From: CAYSBK01 sp964429265
Lineage (GTDB): Bacteria; Planctomycetota; Phycisphaerae; Sedimentisphaerales; Anaerobacaceae
Length of the DNA stretch: 32,072 nucleotides
Reading direction: 5' to 3'
Assembly (NCBI GenBank): GCA_964429265.1
Contig: CAYSBK010000012.1
Location: 1 to 32,072, forward strand
The notes under the pieces were generated by a model. The model was not told the DNA's origin. It was given only the letters and a program-made list of their open reading frames with translations, and made no database searches. The position numbers and the translations under genes were made by a program. Positions 1 through 7,108 of the stretch are shown here, piece after piece. How positions within the stretch are numbered: the stretch's first letter is position 1; each line of letters starts with the position of its first letter.

Positions 1-123
1 CGGCCGCGCCGCAGCGGTGGTTCCCGCCCCCGCCTGCCGCAACGCCCCGCCCGCAGCGCCGCCGGCTATGGCCTGCTCGAGCCAAGCACTGCGCCCGCCC
101 AAACGGAGTCGCTTCGCAACTGC

Positions 124-180
124 AAAAACAATCCCCACGTGCAAGCACGCCCCTGCGCCTGCACGGGCGTTTGCGCTTGC
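124..180 (-). terminator. Possible terminator hairpin after the lipoprotein gene
   Basis: Read on the minus strand, positions 180-141 can fold into a stem. GCAAGC pairs with GCTTGC and ACGCCC pairs with GGGCGT, with a 4-nt bulge and a 12-nt loop. A run of five T lies about 12 nt further on (128-124). The hairpin starts 37 nt after the stop codon of the lipoprotein gene. The T run is further from the stem than in a classical intrinsic terminator, so the call is tentative. I see nothing else convincing in 1-216: the plus-strand frame open there is proline and alanine rich and looks like a composition artefact. Confidence 0.35.
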
Positions 181-216
181 TGCCCCCGCCGGCCCATCGC
201 ACACTTCAGTGCCGCT

Positions 217-1179
217 TCACCGCCCCGCTGTCTCAGCCGATAACTGGATAAGCTCGAATGCGTTCAGTACCGCGTAGCCGCCCTTGCGATGACGCCTCAG
301 GTCGTCGCCCTTGCAGCAGCCGCCCGTATATACGACCACCACCGCCGAGCCGTCGGTAACGAACTCGATGACCGACGGCTGCAGCTCCGCATCGGTCTTG
401 ACCTGCTGGATAACGACGTTCCTGGCCTCTAAAGTCTGCCTGACGTTTCCCGTACCTTCCCTGCCGGCTACGATCAGCTTATCGGGCGCCGTGCCGTAGG
501 GCCTGCCCTTGACCTCGGCATCGGTATGCGCCTGGTAATATTGCTCGACGATATGCTTCACGGGATACACCTTTATCGAGGCCATCGGCGGCTCCGGCCG
601 GCCCGTCTCGGCGCATTCCACCCCCGTCGGGTCGTCCCCGATACGACGGCAGTTGAAGCTGTTATGGTAGCTGACCAGCCTGTATTTGCCCGCCGGAAGG
701 TCATAAAAAGCCAAAAGCACGTCGCTGGCCGGGCTATTCGGAAAATCAGACCCGGCAACCCAGGAATTGCATATCGGCTCGTAAATCGGCTGCTTCTCCG
801 GCTTTATGCCACCCGCCAGGTACCTTTTCATTCCCGCCACGTGGATGCTCATAATTCCTTCGTAGTGACAGGTGATCGCCGCGTGAACGCCGCTGCCTGC
901 GATTCCGCTGCCGCCTTGCGGATAGACGCCCCGGCCGTTCTCCCAAGCCAGGTCGCAGCGGTAAAAATCCCAGTCCGGCACCACCCAGTGCCACCAGCCG
1001 GGCTTGGCCGTGGCCGCAATCGGCTCCAGGTTACCGTGGCCCGACGGCGCGGCAAAATCAACCTTCAGATGCAAAAGCCCTTGCTTCGCATCGCCGACCT
1101 TTCCCGCCGACCCCCCCGTGCACCCTGCCACCAACAAAACACCGACCGCCGCCAGTTGCCACGCCACATCGCCTCTCAT
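217..1179 (-). CDS. Predicted lipoprotein of unknown function (320 aa)
   Basis: The start is the ATG at 1179, placed 5 nt after AGGAG (1189-1185). A longer frame begins at an upstream TTG but includes the ribosome binding site. Residues 7-20 form a short hydrophobic segment ending in the lipobox V-A-G-C, with C20 as the lipidated residue, so the mature protein should be membrane anchored on the outer face. I do not recognise a named family. The stretch L-K-V-D-F near the mature N-terminus and the later motif D-L-P-A-G-K-Y-R-L-V-S-Y-H-N resemble beta-sandwich modules found in planctomycete surface proteins, which is only an impression. The C-terminal half contains repeated V/I-rich beta strands and a G-G-C-C pair near the end. 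It is transcribed in the same direction as the fucose-type unit upstream but separated from it by 195 bp with no clear promoter, so co-transcription is uncertain. Confidence 0.75.
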   Translation of the reverse strand: MRGDVAWQLAAVGVLLVAGCTGGSAGKVGDAKQGLLHLKVDFAAPSGHGNLEPIAATAKPGWWHWVVPDWDFYRCDLAWENGRGVYPQGGSGIAGSGVHAAITCHYEGIMSIHVAGMKRYLAGGIKPEKQPIYEPICNSWVAGSDFPNSPASDVLLAFYDLPAGKYRLVSYHNSFNCRRIGDDPTGVECAETGRPEPPMASIKVYPVKHIVEQYYQAHTDAEVKGRPYGTAPDKLIVAGREGTGNVRQTLEARNVVIQQVKTDAELQPSVIEFVTDGSAVVVVYTGGCCKGDDLRRHRKGGYAVLNAFELIQLSAETAGR

Positions 1180-1374
1180 AACGTCTCCTTTCAATCTTTA
1201 CCTTGTTCTACTACACCTGTCACCACCAGCGGGATTTTCGTCACCCGCCCCCATATCCCCGCAGCCTCATGACATCGCTGCGCCGGCAGTTTCTGCGGCC
1301 CCAGCGGCTCTGCGGCAGCCTGCGGCGATTCCTGTAAAGTCGTCGGCAACCAATTCGAAACAGAAGACCTCCAG

Positions 1375-2208
1375 CTACGTCTCTATGGCGTATATCCTCT
1401 GCGCGTTGCCGGCCCAGATTGCTTCCTGCTCGCTCGCTGAAAGCCGGCCCACAAAATCATAGGCCGTCTCCATAACCTCTTCGTATGTCGCCGCCACCGT
1501 GCAGACCGGCCAGTCCGACCCGATCATCACGCGCTCGTGACCGAAGGCCTCCAGCACGGTCTCCATATACGGAACAAGCTGCTTCGGCTTCCAGCTTTCC
1601 CAGTCGGCCTCCGTGACCATCCCCGATATCTTGCAGGCGACGTTGTCGAAGCGGGCCAGCTTGCGGATATCATTCGCCCACGGCCGCAGCCTGCCGTCGC
1701 GGATGGCCGGCTTGCCGATGTGGTCCAGCACGAACATCTGCTCGGGAAACTGCGCCACGAATTCCGCCGCCAGCGCAAGGTGCCTTGCAAAAAGCAGCAG
1801 CTCATATACCAGCCCGTAGTTCTTAAGCCTGCCGATGCCTCTGCGGAAGTCCTCACGCATCATAAACCTGTCGTCCGGCTCATCGTGGATGACGTGTCGA
1901 ACGCCCCGAAACCTGGGCCGCCGGCAGAACCTTTCGAGCTGGTCGTCCACACGTTCGCTGCACAAGTCCACCCAGCCGACCACCGCCTTGATAAAAGGAT
2001 ACTCGTCGGCCAGACCAAGCAGAAAATCCGATTCCTCCGGACACTGCCTTGCCTGCACGGCGACCGTCCCGTCGATGCCCGTCTTGCTCAGCAGTTTTGC
2101 CAGCTCAGCAGGCAGGTAATCCCTCTTCAAGGCCTCCATACCCGGGCCCATCCAGCCGTAGTCGCGCTCGTTGTACCTCCAGAAGTGCTGGTGCGTGTCG
2201 ATTTTCAC
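1375..2208 (-). CDS. Amidohydrolase, L-fuconolactonase type (277 aa)
   Basis: This is a TIM-barrel metal hydrolase of the amidohydrolase-2 family, in the COG3618 group that includes L-fuconolactonase and related sugar-lactone hydrolases. The N-terminal motif D-T-H-Q-H gives the HxH metal ligands H6 and H8. V-L-D-H-I-G-K-P supplies H163, and I-G-S-D-W-P-V supplies the catalytic aspartate D232. There is no signal peptide, so it is cytosolic. Its ATG overlaps the stop codon of the upstream aldo/keto reductase in an ATGA arrangement, which implies translational coupling and a shared substrate. The likely role is opening the lactone made by that dehydrogenase (L-fuconolactone or L-galactonolactone) to the acid. 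The exact sugar is inferred from the partner gene, and other lactones such as rhamnonolactone remain possible. Confidence 0.85.
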   Translation of the reverse strand: MKIDTHQHFWRYNERDYGWMGPGMEALKRDYLPAELAKLLSKTGIDGTVAVQARQCPEESDFLLGLADEYPFIKAVVGWVDLCSERVDDQLERFCRRPRFRGVRHVIHDEPDDRFMMREDFRRGIGRLKNYGLVYELLLFARHLALAAEFVAQFPEQMFVLDHIGKPAIRDGRLRPWANDIRKLARFDNVACKISGMVTEADWESWKPKQLVPYMETVLEAFGHERVMIGSDWPVCTVAATYEEVMETAYDFVGRLSASEQEAIWAGNAQRIYAIET

Positions 2209-3206
2209 TTCGCCGATTCCTTCTCTATCTGGTCGCTGCGTTCCAGGCCCAGCGTGCGCTTATCCACCGCGCCGGGGTCGTCGTTTTCCGGCAGGCCTTC
2301 CTTCCAGTAGATATTCGCAACAGGCTTTATCATCGCGCGCACCTTCGCCAGAAGTTCCGCGTCGGGCCGGGTCCCCACCACCTGCACGTTCGCCTCCACG
2401 TGTCGCTGCTTGCTCATACCGACCAGCGTCGTCGAAACGTAATCGTGCGCAAGCGCAAACTGCATCGCCAGCTTAGATATCGTCGTGCCGTGCTGCCGGC
2501 ACACCACCGCCACCTGCCGCGCCACCTCGAAAACCTCGTTCGGCGCCGGGTGCCACGACGGCGCACCCTTGTCGGTCAAAACCCGCATATGAAGGGGCGA
2601 AGCGTTTATCAAACCGATGCCCCGGCGCTTGACCACGGGCGTCAGAATCTCGTCCATCGTCGTATCCATCAGGTTGTACCGGCAGTACGTCAGCACCGTG
2701 TCGATGTCCTCGGTCTCGGCGATCTCTTTCAATGGCGTAAGCGGATAACCCGTTATGCCGACAAAACGAATCTTGCCCTGCTCTTTCAGCCTGTACATCG
2801 CCGGAAGCGCATCGCCCACCACGTCCCGTCGTTTGCCGTATTCAACGTCGTGTATCTGGTACACGTCGATATGGTCGGTACGCAGACGCCTTAGACTTTC
2901 CTCGATGGAACGCATCACCCGCGCGCCGCTGAACTCAAAATCGGTAATGTCGTACCGGCACGCCTTGCTGGCCAGTATCACCTTGTCGCGCTTGCCCCGG
3001 AGGTATTGACCGAGCCTGGTCTCGGCAAGCGTCCGGCCGTAGTACGGCGCCACGTCGAAGTAGTTTATCCCCGCATCAATCGCACAATCGACCGCCCGTT
3101 GACCCTCCTCGACGTCCACCGGCCCGAACTCCCCGCCCAGCGGTGATGCGCCGAACCCGATTATCGAAACCTTCAGCCCCGTCTTGCCCAGGGTCTTGTA
3201 AATCAT
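2205..3206 (-). CDS. Aldo/keto reductase, L-galactose/L-fucose dehydrogenase-like (333 aa)
   Basis: The start is the ATG at 3206, beginning M-I-Y-K-T-L-G-K-T-G-L, which is the usual start of this family. A longer upstream frame has no family similarity. The AKR catalytic tetrad is visible as D51, Y56 (in P-Y-Y-G), K81 and H119 (in Q-I-H-D). Motifs G-F-G-A-S-P-L-G, I-H-D-V-E-Y-G, G-I-T-G-Y-P-L and S-W-H-P-A are characteristic of plant-type L-galactose dehydrogenases and their bacterial L-fucose dehydrogenase relatives. The reaction expected is NAD(P)-dependent oxidation of the sugar at C1 to the lactone, in the cytosol. Its stop codon overlaps the start of the lactonase gene, so the pair forms the first two steps of an oxidative L-fucose or L-galactose route. 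A promoter with an exact TTGACA lies 113-118 bp upstream. Substrate specificity cannot be fixed from sequence. Confidence 0.85.
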   Translation of the reverse strand: MIYKTLGKTGLKVSIIGFGASPLGGEFGPVDVEEGQRAVDCAIDAGINYFDVAPYYGRTLAETRLGQYLRGKRDKVILASKACRYDITDFEFSGARVMRSIEESLRRLRTDHIDVYQIHDVEYGKRRDVVGDALPAMYRLKEQGKIRFVGITGYPLTPLKEIAETEDIDTVLTYCRYNLMDTTMDEILTPVVKRRGIGLINASPLHMRVLTDKGAPSWHPAPNEVFEVARQVAVVCRQHGTTISKLAMQFALAHDYVSTTLVGMSKQRHVEANVQVVGTRPDAELLAKVRAMIKPVANIYWKEGLPENDDPGAVDKRTLGLERSDQIEKESAK

Positions 3207-3296
3207 AACCTGCACACCCCAACTTTCTCCCGGCCGTCCTGGTCGGTGGCACATCGGCTCGGCCGACTCGCTGATGCACCGCCAAGGCCCGCACTG

Positions 3297-3324
3297 ATTT
3301 AACCGCCGCCCGCCGGATTGTCAA
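3297..3324 (-). promoter_or_regulatory. Putative sigma70-type promoter for the aldo/keto reductase unit
   Basis: On the minus strand an exact TTGACA (3324-3319) is followed after 16 bp by TTAAAT (3302-3297, four of six matches to TATAAT). Transcription would start near 3290, giving a leader of about 84 nt. It sits in the 291-bp divergent gap between the fucose-type unit and the dehydrogenase cluster. The 16-bp spacer is one short of the optimum. Confidence 0.45.
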
Positions 3325-3379
3325 CTTCGATGTCGCCCGACCGAACGCCTGCCGACCCGCGGCATCGCCTGATGGCCCC

Positions 3380-3407
3380 TTGCGTTTCCCCGCCCAGCTT
3401 CTATAAT
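3380..3407 (+). promoter_or_regulatory. Putative sigma70-type promoter for the plus-strand dehydrogenase cluster
   Basis: TTGCGT (3380-3385, three of six) is separated by 16 bp from an exact TATAAT (3402-3407). The start point would be near 3414, about 84 nt before the first ATG at 3498. The -10 element is good and the -35 weak, which suits an activator-dependent promoter, although no operator is evident. It is divergent from the minus-strand promoter at 3297-3324, so a regulator bound between them could control both units. Confidence 0.45.
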
Positions 3408-3497
3408 CAACCTCACATAGCAGCGTGCGTTTCGTACCGACGCATTCATTATGGAAGCCCCGGTTCCTACCGGCCGCAGAAATGGAAAGGAGAAGAT

Positions 3498-4670
3498 ATG
3501 AAACTCAACCGCAAACTCAAGATGGGAATGGTGGGCGGCGGCCCTGGCGCTTTCATCGGCGAGGTCCATCGCAAGGCCGCGAGAATGGACGGCGGCATTG
3601 AAATCGTCGCCGGCGCATTCGACATAGACCCCAAGAAATCAAGGCAGATGGGCAGGCAGCTTATGATCGACCCGAAGCGCACCTACGACGATTATCGCCA
3701 GATGATAAAAGGCGAGCTGAGCCTGCCCGAAGGCGAAAGAATTGATTTCGTCTCCATTACCACGCCAAACAACTGGCACTATCCCATAGCGAGGGACTTT
3801 CTCAAGGCCGGCTTCCACGTGATGTGCGAAAAGCCGATGACCTTCAACGTCAGACAGGCCAAGGCACTGCAAAAGCTCGTCAAGCAGTCCCGCAGGGTCT
3901 TCGGCCTTATGCACAACTACACCGGCTACCCGATGGTCAAGCTCGCCCGCGACCTCGTGCGAAAGGGCCGGCTCGGCAAAATCCGCAAGATCGTCGTCCA
4001 GTACCCCCAGGGCTGGCTGGCCACCGCGCTGGAGAAGACCGGCCAGCAGCAGGCCTCCTGGCGGACCGACCCCAAGCAAAGCGGCGCATCGGGCTGCATC
4101 GGCGACATCGGAACACACGCCGAAAACCTCAGCGAGTACATAACCGGCCTGAAGATTACACACGTCTGCGCGGACCTTACCACCTTCGTCAAGGGCCGGC
4201 GACTCGAAGACGACGGCAACTGCCTGCTGCGATTCGATAACGGCGCCAGGGGACTGTTGCACGCCAGCCAGATATCCATCGGCGAGGAAAACAACCTTGC
4301 CATCTGGGTTTACGGCGAAAAGCAGGCGCTCGAGTGGCACCAGGAACATCCGAATTACCTCTACGTCAAGCAATTGAACGGCCCCGTCGAGGTCTGGCGC
4401 CGCGGAAACGATTACGTCGGCGCCGCAAGTCCCGCCGCCGCAAGGGCAACGCGGCTGCCGTTCGGGCATCCCGAGGCCTTCCTCGAGGCATTCGCCAACG
4501 TCTACTGCAACTTCGCCGACACCCTTCGCGCCAGGCTGACGGGCAAGAAACCCGATAAACTCGCGATGGATTTCCCCTCCGTCGATGACGGATTGAGAGG
4601 GATGCTTTTCATTGATACCGTGCTTGCCAGCTCGCGAAGCAAGCAAAAATGGACGCCTATGAAAACCTGA
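3498..4670 (+). CDS. Gfo/Idh/MocA family oxidoreductase, cytosolic (390 aa)
   Basis: An NAD(P)-dependent sugar or polyol dehydrogenase of the glucose-fructose oxidoreductase family. The ATG at 3498 follows an AAAGGAG (3486-3492). Frames further upstream run through the promoter region. The N-terminal Rossmann fold has the glycine motif G-G-G-P-G-A at residues 13-18, and the cofactor-linked C-E-K-P motif sits at residues 110-113. The C-terminal substrate domain includes G-D-I-G-T-H, whose histidine is the usual catalytic residue. Unlike the other three paralogues in this cluster it has no twin-arginine signal, so it should act in the cytosol. It is followed after 61 bp by a sugar isomerase, also without a signal. 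The likely role is reversible oxidation of a ring hydroxyl, possibly final reduction of a 3-keto sugar returned from the periplasm. The substrate is unknown. Confidence 0.88.
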   Translation: MKLNRKLKMGMVGGGPGAFIGEVHRKAARMDGGIEIVAGAFDIDPKKSRQMGRQLMIDPKRTYDDYRQMIKGELSLPEGERIDFVSITTPNNWHYPIARDFLKAGFHVMCEKPMTFNVRQAKALQKLVKQSRRVFGLMHNYTGYPMVKLARDLVRKGRLGKIRKIVVQYPQGWLATALEKTGQQQASWRTDPKQSGASGCIGDIGTHAENLSEYITGLKITHVCADLTTFVKGRRLEDDGNCLLRFDNGARGLLHASQISIGEENNLAIWVYGEKQALEWHQEHPNYLYVKQLNGPVEVWRRGNDYVGAASPAAARATRLPFGHPEAFLEAFANVYCNFADTLRARLTGKKPDKLAMDFPSVDDGLRGMLFIDTVLASSRSKQKWTPMKT

Positions 4671-4731
4671 CAGCAGGCAGGCACCGCCGATCACGCTGCT
4701 GCCTGCGCCAAACCGTTAAGGAGTGCGAAAA

Positions 4732-5724
4732 ATGAGCAGACCGGTAACACTTTTCACGGGCCAGTGGGCGGACTTGCCGCTCGAAAAACTGGCGAAAATG
4801 GCCGCCGAGTGGGGCTATGACGGGCTGGAGCTGGCCTGCTGGGGCGACCATATGGACGTCAGCCAGGCCGCCTCGGACAAGGATTACTGCAAAAAGCAAC
4901 TCAAAATACTCGAAAAAAACAAGCTCAAGGTCTTTGCCATAAGCAACCACCTGGCCGGCCAGCTCGTCTGCGACCCCAACAACGACAGCCGGTCGGACGC
5001 CTTCGCACCGCCCGACTGTGCCGGCGACGCAGAAAAGAAACGTGCCTGGGCCGTCGAGACTATGAAGCAAACCGCAAGAGCCGCCGCCAACCTCGGACTC
5101 AAAACAGTCGTGGGCTTCACCGGCTCTTCAATATGGCATATGTTCTACAGCTTCCCGCCGGTCACCGACGAAATGATCGACGCCGGCTTCAAGTACTTCG
5201 CCGAGATGTGGAATCCCATCCTCGACGTCTTCGACGAATGCGGCGTGCGATTCGCGCTGGAGGTCCATCCCACCGAGATCGCCTTCGACATCATCACCGC
5301 CAAAAGGGCGCTGGAGGCACTCGACCATCGCAAGACCTTCGGCTTCAACTTCGACCCCAGCCACCTGCACTGGCAGATGGTTGACCCGGTGCGATTCCTC
5401 AACGAGTTCCCCGACCGCATCTACCACGTCCATATGAAAGACGCCGCCCTGCAGCTCGACGGGCGAAGCGGAATACTCGGCTCGCATCTGAACTTCGGCC
5501 GGCCCGGCCGCGGCTGGGACTTCCGCTCCCTGGGCCACGGCGGGGTCAACTTCGAGGAAATCATAAGAACGCTCAACCAAATAGGCTACAACGGCCCCCT
5601 GTCCGTCGAATGGGAAGACAGCGGTATGGACAGGGTCCACGGCGCAAAAGAGGCCTGCCAGTTCGTCAAAAAAGTGGACTTCAAGCCCTCTCAGGTCGCA
5701 TTTGACGCCGCCTTTGAGAAATGA
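4732..5724 (+). CDS. Sugar phosphate isomerase/epimerase-like TIM-barrel protein (330 aa)
   Basis: Belongs to the xylose-isomerase-like TIM-barrel superfamily (AP endonuclease family 2). The start is the ATG at 4732, 8 nt after AAGGAG (4718-4723). A GTG nine bases earlier overlaps the ribosome binding site. Divalent metal ligands are expected from L-E-V-H-P-T-E, N-F-D-P-S-H-L, H-V-H-M-K-D and S-V-E-W-E-D, the four conserved acidic or histidine positions of the fold. There is no signal peptide, so it is cytosolic. Paralogues of this family next to Gfo/Idh/MocA dehydrogenases act as keto-sugar isomerases, epimerases, or lyases and hydratases on oxidised glycosides. Which of these applies here cannot be read from the sequence. 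The gene is in an unbroken run with the dehydrogenases on both sides. Confidence 0.85.
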   Translation: MSRPVTLFTGQWADLPLEKLAKMAAEWGYDGLELACWGDHMDVSQAASDKDYCKKQLKILEKNKLKVFAISNHLAGQLVCDPNNDSRSDAFAPPDCAGDAEKKRAWAVETMKQTARAAANLGLKTVVGFTGSSIWHMFYSFPPVTDEMIDAGFKYFAEMWNPILDVFDECGVRFALEVHPTEIAFDIITAKRALEALDHRKTFGFNFDPSHLHWQMVDPVRFLNEFPDRIYHVHMKDAALQLDGRSGILGSHLNFGRPGRGWDFRSLGHGGVNFEEIIRTLNQIGYNGPLSVEWEDSGMDRVHGAKEACQFVKKVDFKPSQVAFDAAFEK

Positions 5725-5751
5725 CGGTCCTTTCAAACGGGAGCCAGGCTT

Positions 5752-7053
5752 ATGAACCGCAAAATAACCAGGCGTGACCTGCTGAAAAAAGCAGCCGGCA
5801 CCGCCGCCGCGGCTGTGTGCTTTCCATACGTTGTGCCTTCCAGTGCCCTGGGCAAGGCCGGCACCGTCGCACCGAGCAATCGAGTTGTGATGGCTGGTAT
5901 CGGCCTCGGCTGGCAGGGCACCGCCAATATGAAATCATTCCTCGGCCGGGATGACGTGCAGTTCATCGCCGTCTGCGACATCGACAAGAACCACCTCGCC
6001 CAGGCCAAGCAAACCGTTGACAAAACCTACGGCAACCAGGATTGCGCCACCTACCACGACTTCCGCGAGCTTCTCGCCCGCGGCGACCTCGATGCGGTAA
6101 GCATCGCGCTGCCCGACCACTGGCATTCAATACCGGCAATCGCCGCCGCACGCGCAGGACTGGATATCTACGGCGAAAAGCCACTGTCGCATACCCTGCT
6201 GGAAGGCCGGGCGATGTGCCAGGCCGTCGAACGCTACAACCGAATCTGGCAGACCGGAAGCTGGCAGCGCTCCGTCGAGAAGTTCCACCGCGCCTGCGAG
6301 CTGGTCCGTAACGGCCGAATCGGAAAAGTCACCCACGTCGAAGTCGGCCTGGGAAGGGGCCACAGCGACTACGCCCACACCCGCAACCAGCAGACACCGG
6401 GGCCGCCCCCGCCCGAACTGGACTACGACTTCTGGCTGGGCCCGGCTCCCTGGGCCCCATATTGCCCCGCCAGGGTCCACAAAAACTGGCGATGGGTGCT
6501 CGACCACGGCGGCGGCAAGATTATGGACTGGGTCGGCCACCACGTCGACATCGCCCACTGGGGCCTCGGACTGGACTACACCGGCCCGGTCGAAGTGGAA
6601 GGATGGGGCAAGTTCCCGCCCGACGGCGTCTGGGACGCCCCCACCGAGTACGAGTTCACCTGCAAGTATGCAAACGGAGTCACGATGGTGGTGGCCAGCA
6701 GGTTTGAAAGCGGCACCAAGTGGTACGGCGAACACGGCTGGGTGGCAGTCGACCGCTCCAAACTCAGGACCGAACCGGCAAGACTGCTCCGCGAAAAGAT
6801 CGGCCCCGATGAAACCCGCCTCTACTACAGCCGCGACCACTGGGGCAACTTCATCGAGTGCGTCAAGACCAGGCGAACCACGATAACACCCTGCGAAATC
6901 GCCCATCGTTCCGCAACCGTCGGCCACCTCGCACAGATCGCCATCACCCTCGGAAGAAAAATTCGATTCAACCCCCAAACCGAGCAAATCCTCGACGACC
7001 CCACCGCAAGCAGAATGCTCGGCAAGGTGATGCGAAGTCCCTGGAGCCTGTAA
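5752..7053 (+). CDS. Tat-exported Gfo/Idh/MocA oxidoreductase (433 aa)
   Basis: The N-terminus carries a twin-arginine signal (T-R-R-D-L-L-K-K at residues 6-13) followed by an alanine-rich hydrophobic stretch to about residue 34. The folded enzyme should therefore be exported with its nicotinamide cofactor already bound, as in Zymomonas glucose-fructose oxidoreductase. The Rossmann motif G-I-G-L-G-W-Q-G lies at residues 49-56 and the E-K-P motif at 142-144. The C-terminal domain includes W-L-G-P-A-P, a motif common in planctomycete members, and G-H-H-V-D-I-A-H-W near the active site. It lies 27 bp after the isomerase and 55 bp before the ThuA/DUF1080 protein. The likely role is periplasmic oxidation, or redox cycling, of a glycoside hydroxyl. 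The substrate is not identifiable. Confidence 0.88.
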   Translation: MNRKITRRDLLKKAAGTAAAAVCFPYVVPSSALGKAGTVAPSNRVVMAGIGLGWQGTANMKSFLGRDDVQFIAVCDIDKNHLAQAKQTVDKTYGNQDCATYHDFRELLARGDLDAVSIALPDHWHSIPAIAAARAGLDIYGEKPLSHTLLEGRAMCQAVERYNRIWQTGSWQRSVEKFHRACELVRNGRIGKVTHVEVGLGRGHSDYAHTRNQQTPGPPPPELDYDFWLGPAPWAPYCPARVHKNWRWVLDHGGGKIMDWVGHHVDIAHWGLGLDYTGPVEVEGWGKFPPDGVWDAPTEYEFTCKYANGVTMVVASRFESGTKWYGEHGWVAVDRSKLRTEPARLLREKIGPDETRLYYSRDHWGNFIECVKTRRTTITPCEIAHRSATVGHLAQIAITLGRKIRFNPQTEQILDDPTASRMLGKVMRSPWSL

Positions 7054-7108
7054 CTCGACGAAAAATATGAAATCGAACTCGCCAAGAAAACGTAAGAGAG
7101 GAAGGACA

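Noticed and set aside
1192..1226. GTGACA followed 17 bp later by TAAAGA upstream of the lipoprotein gene (minus strand).
   Set aside because: The start point would fall in the ribosome binding site, leaving almost no leader, and the -10 is poor.
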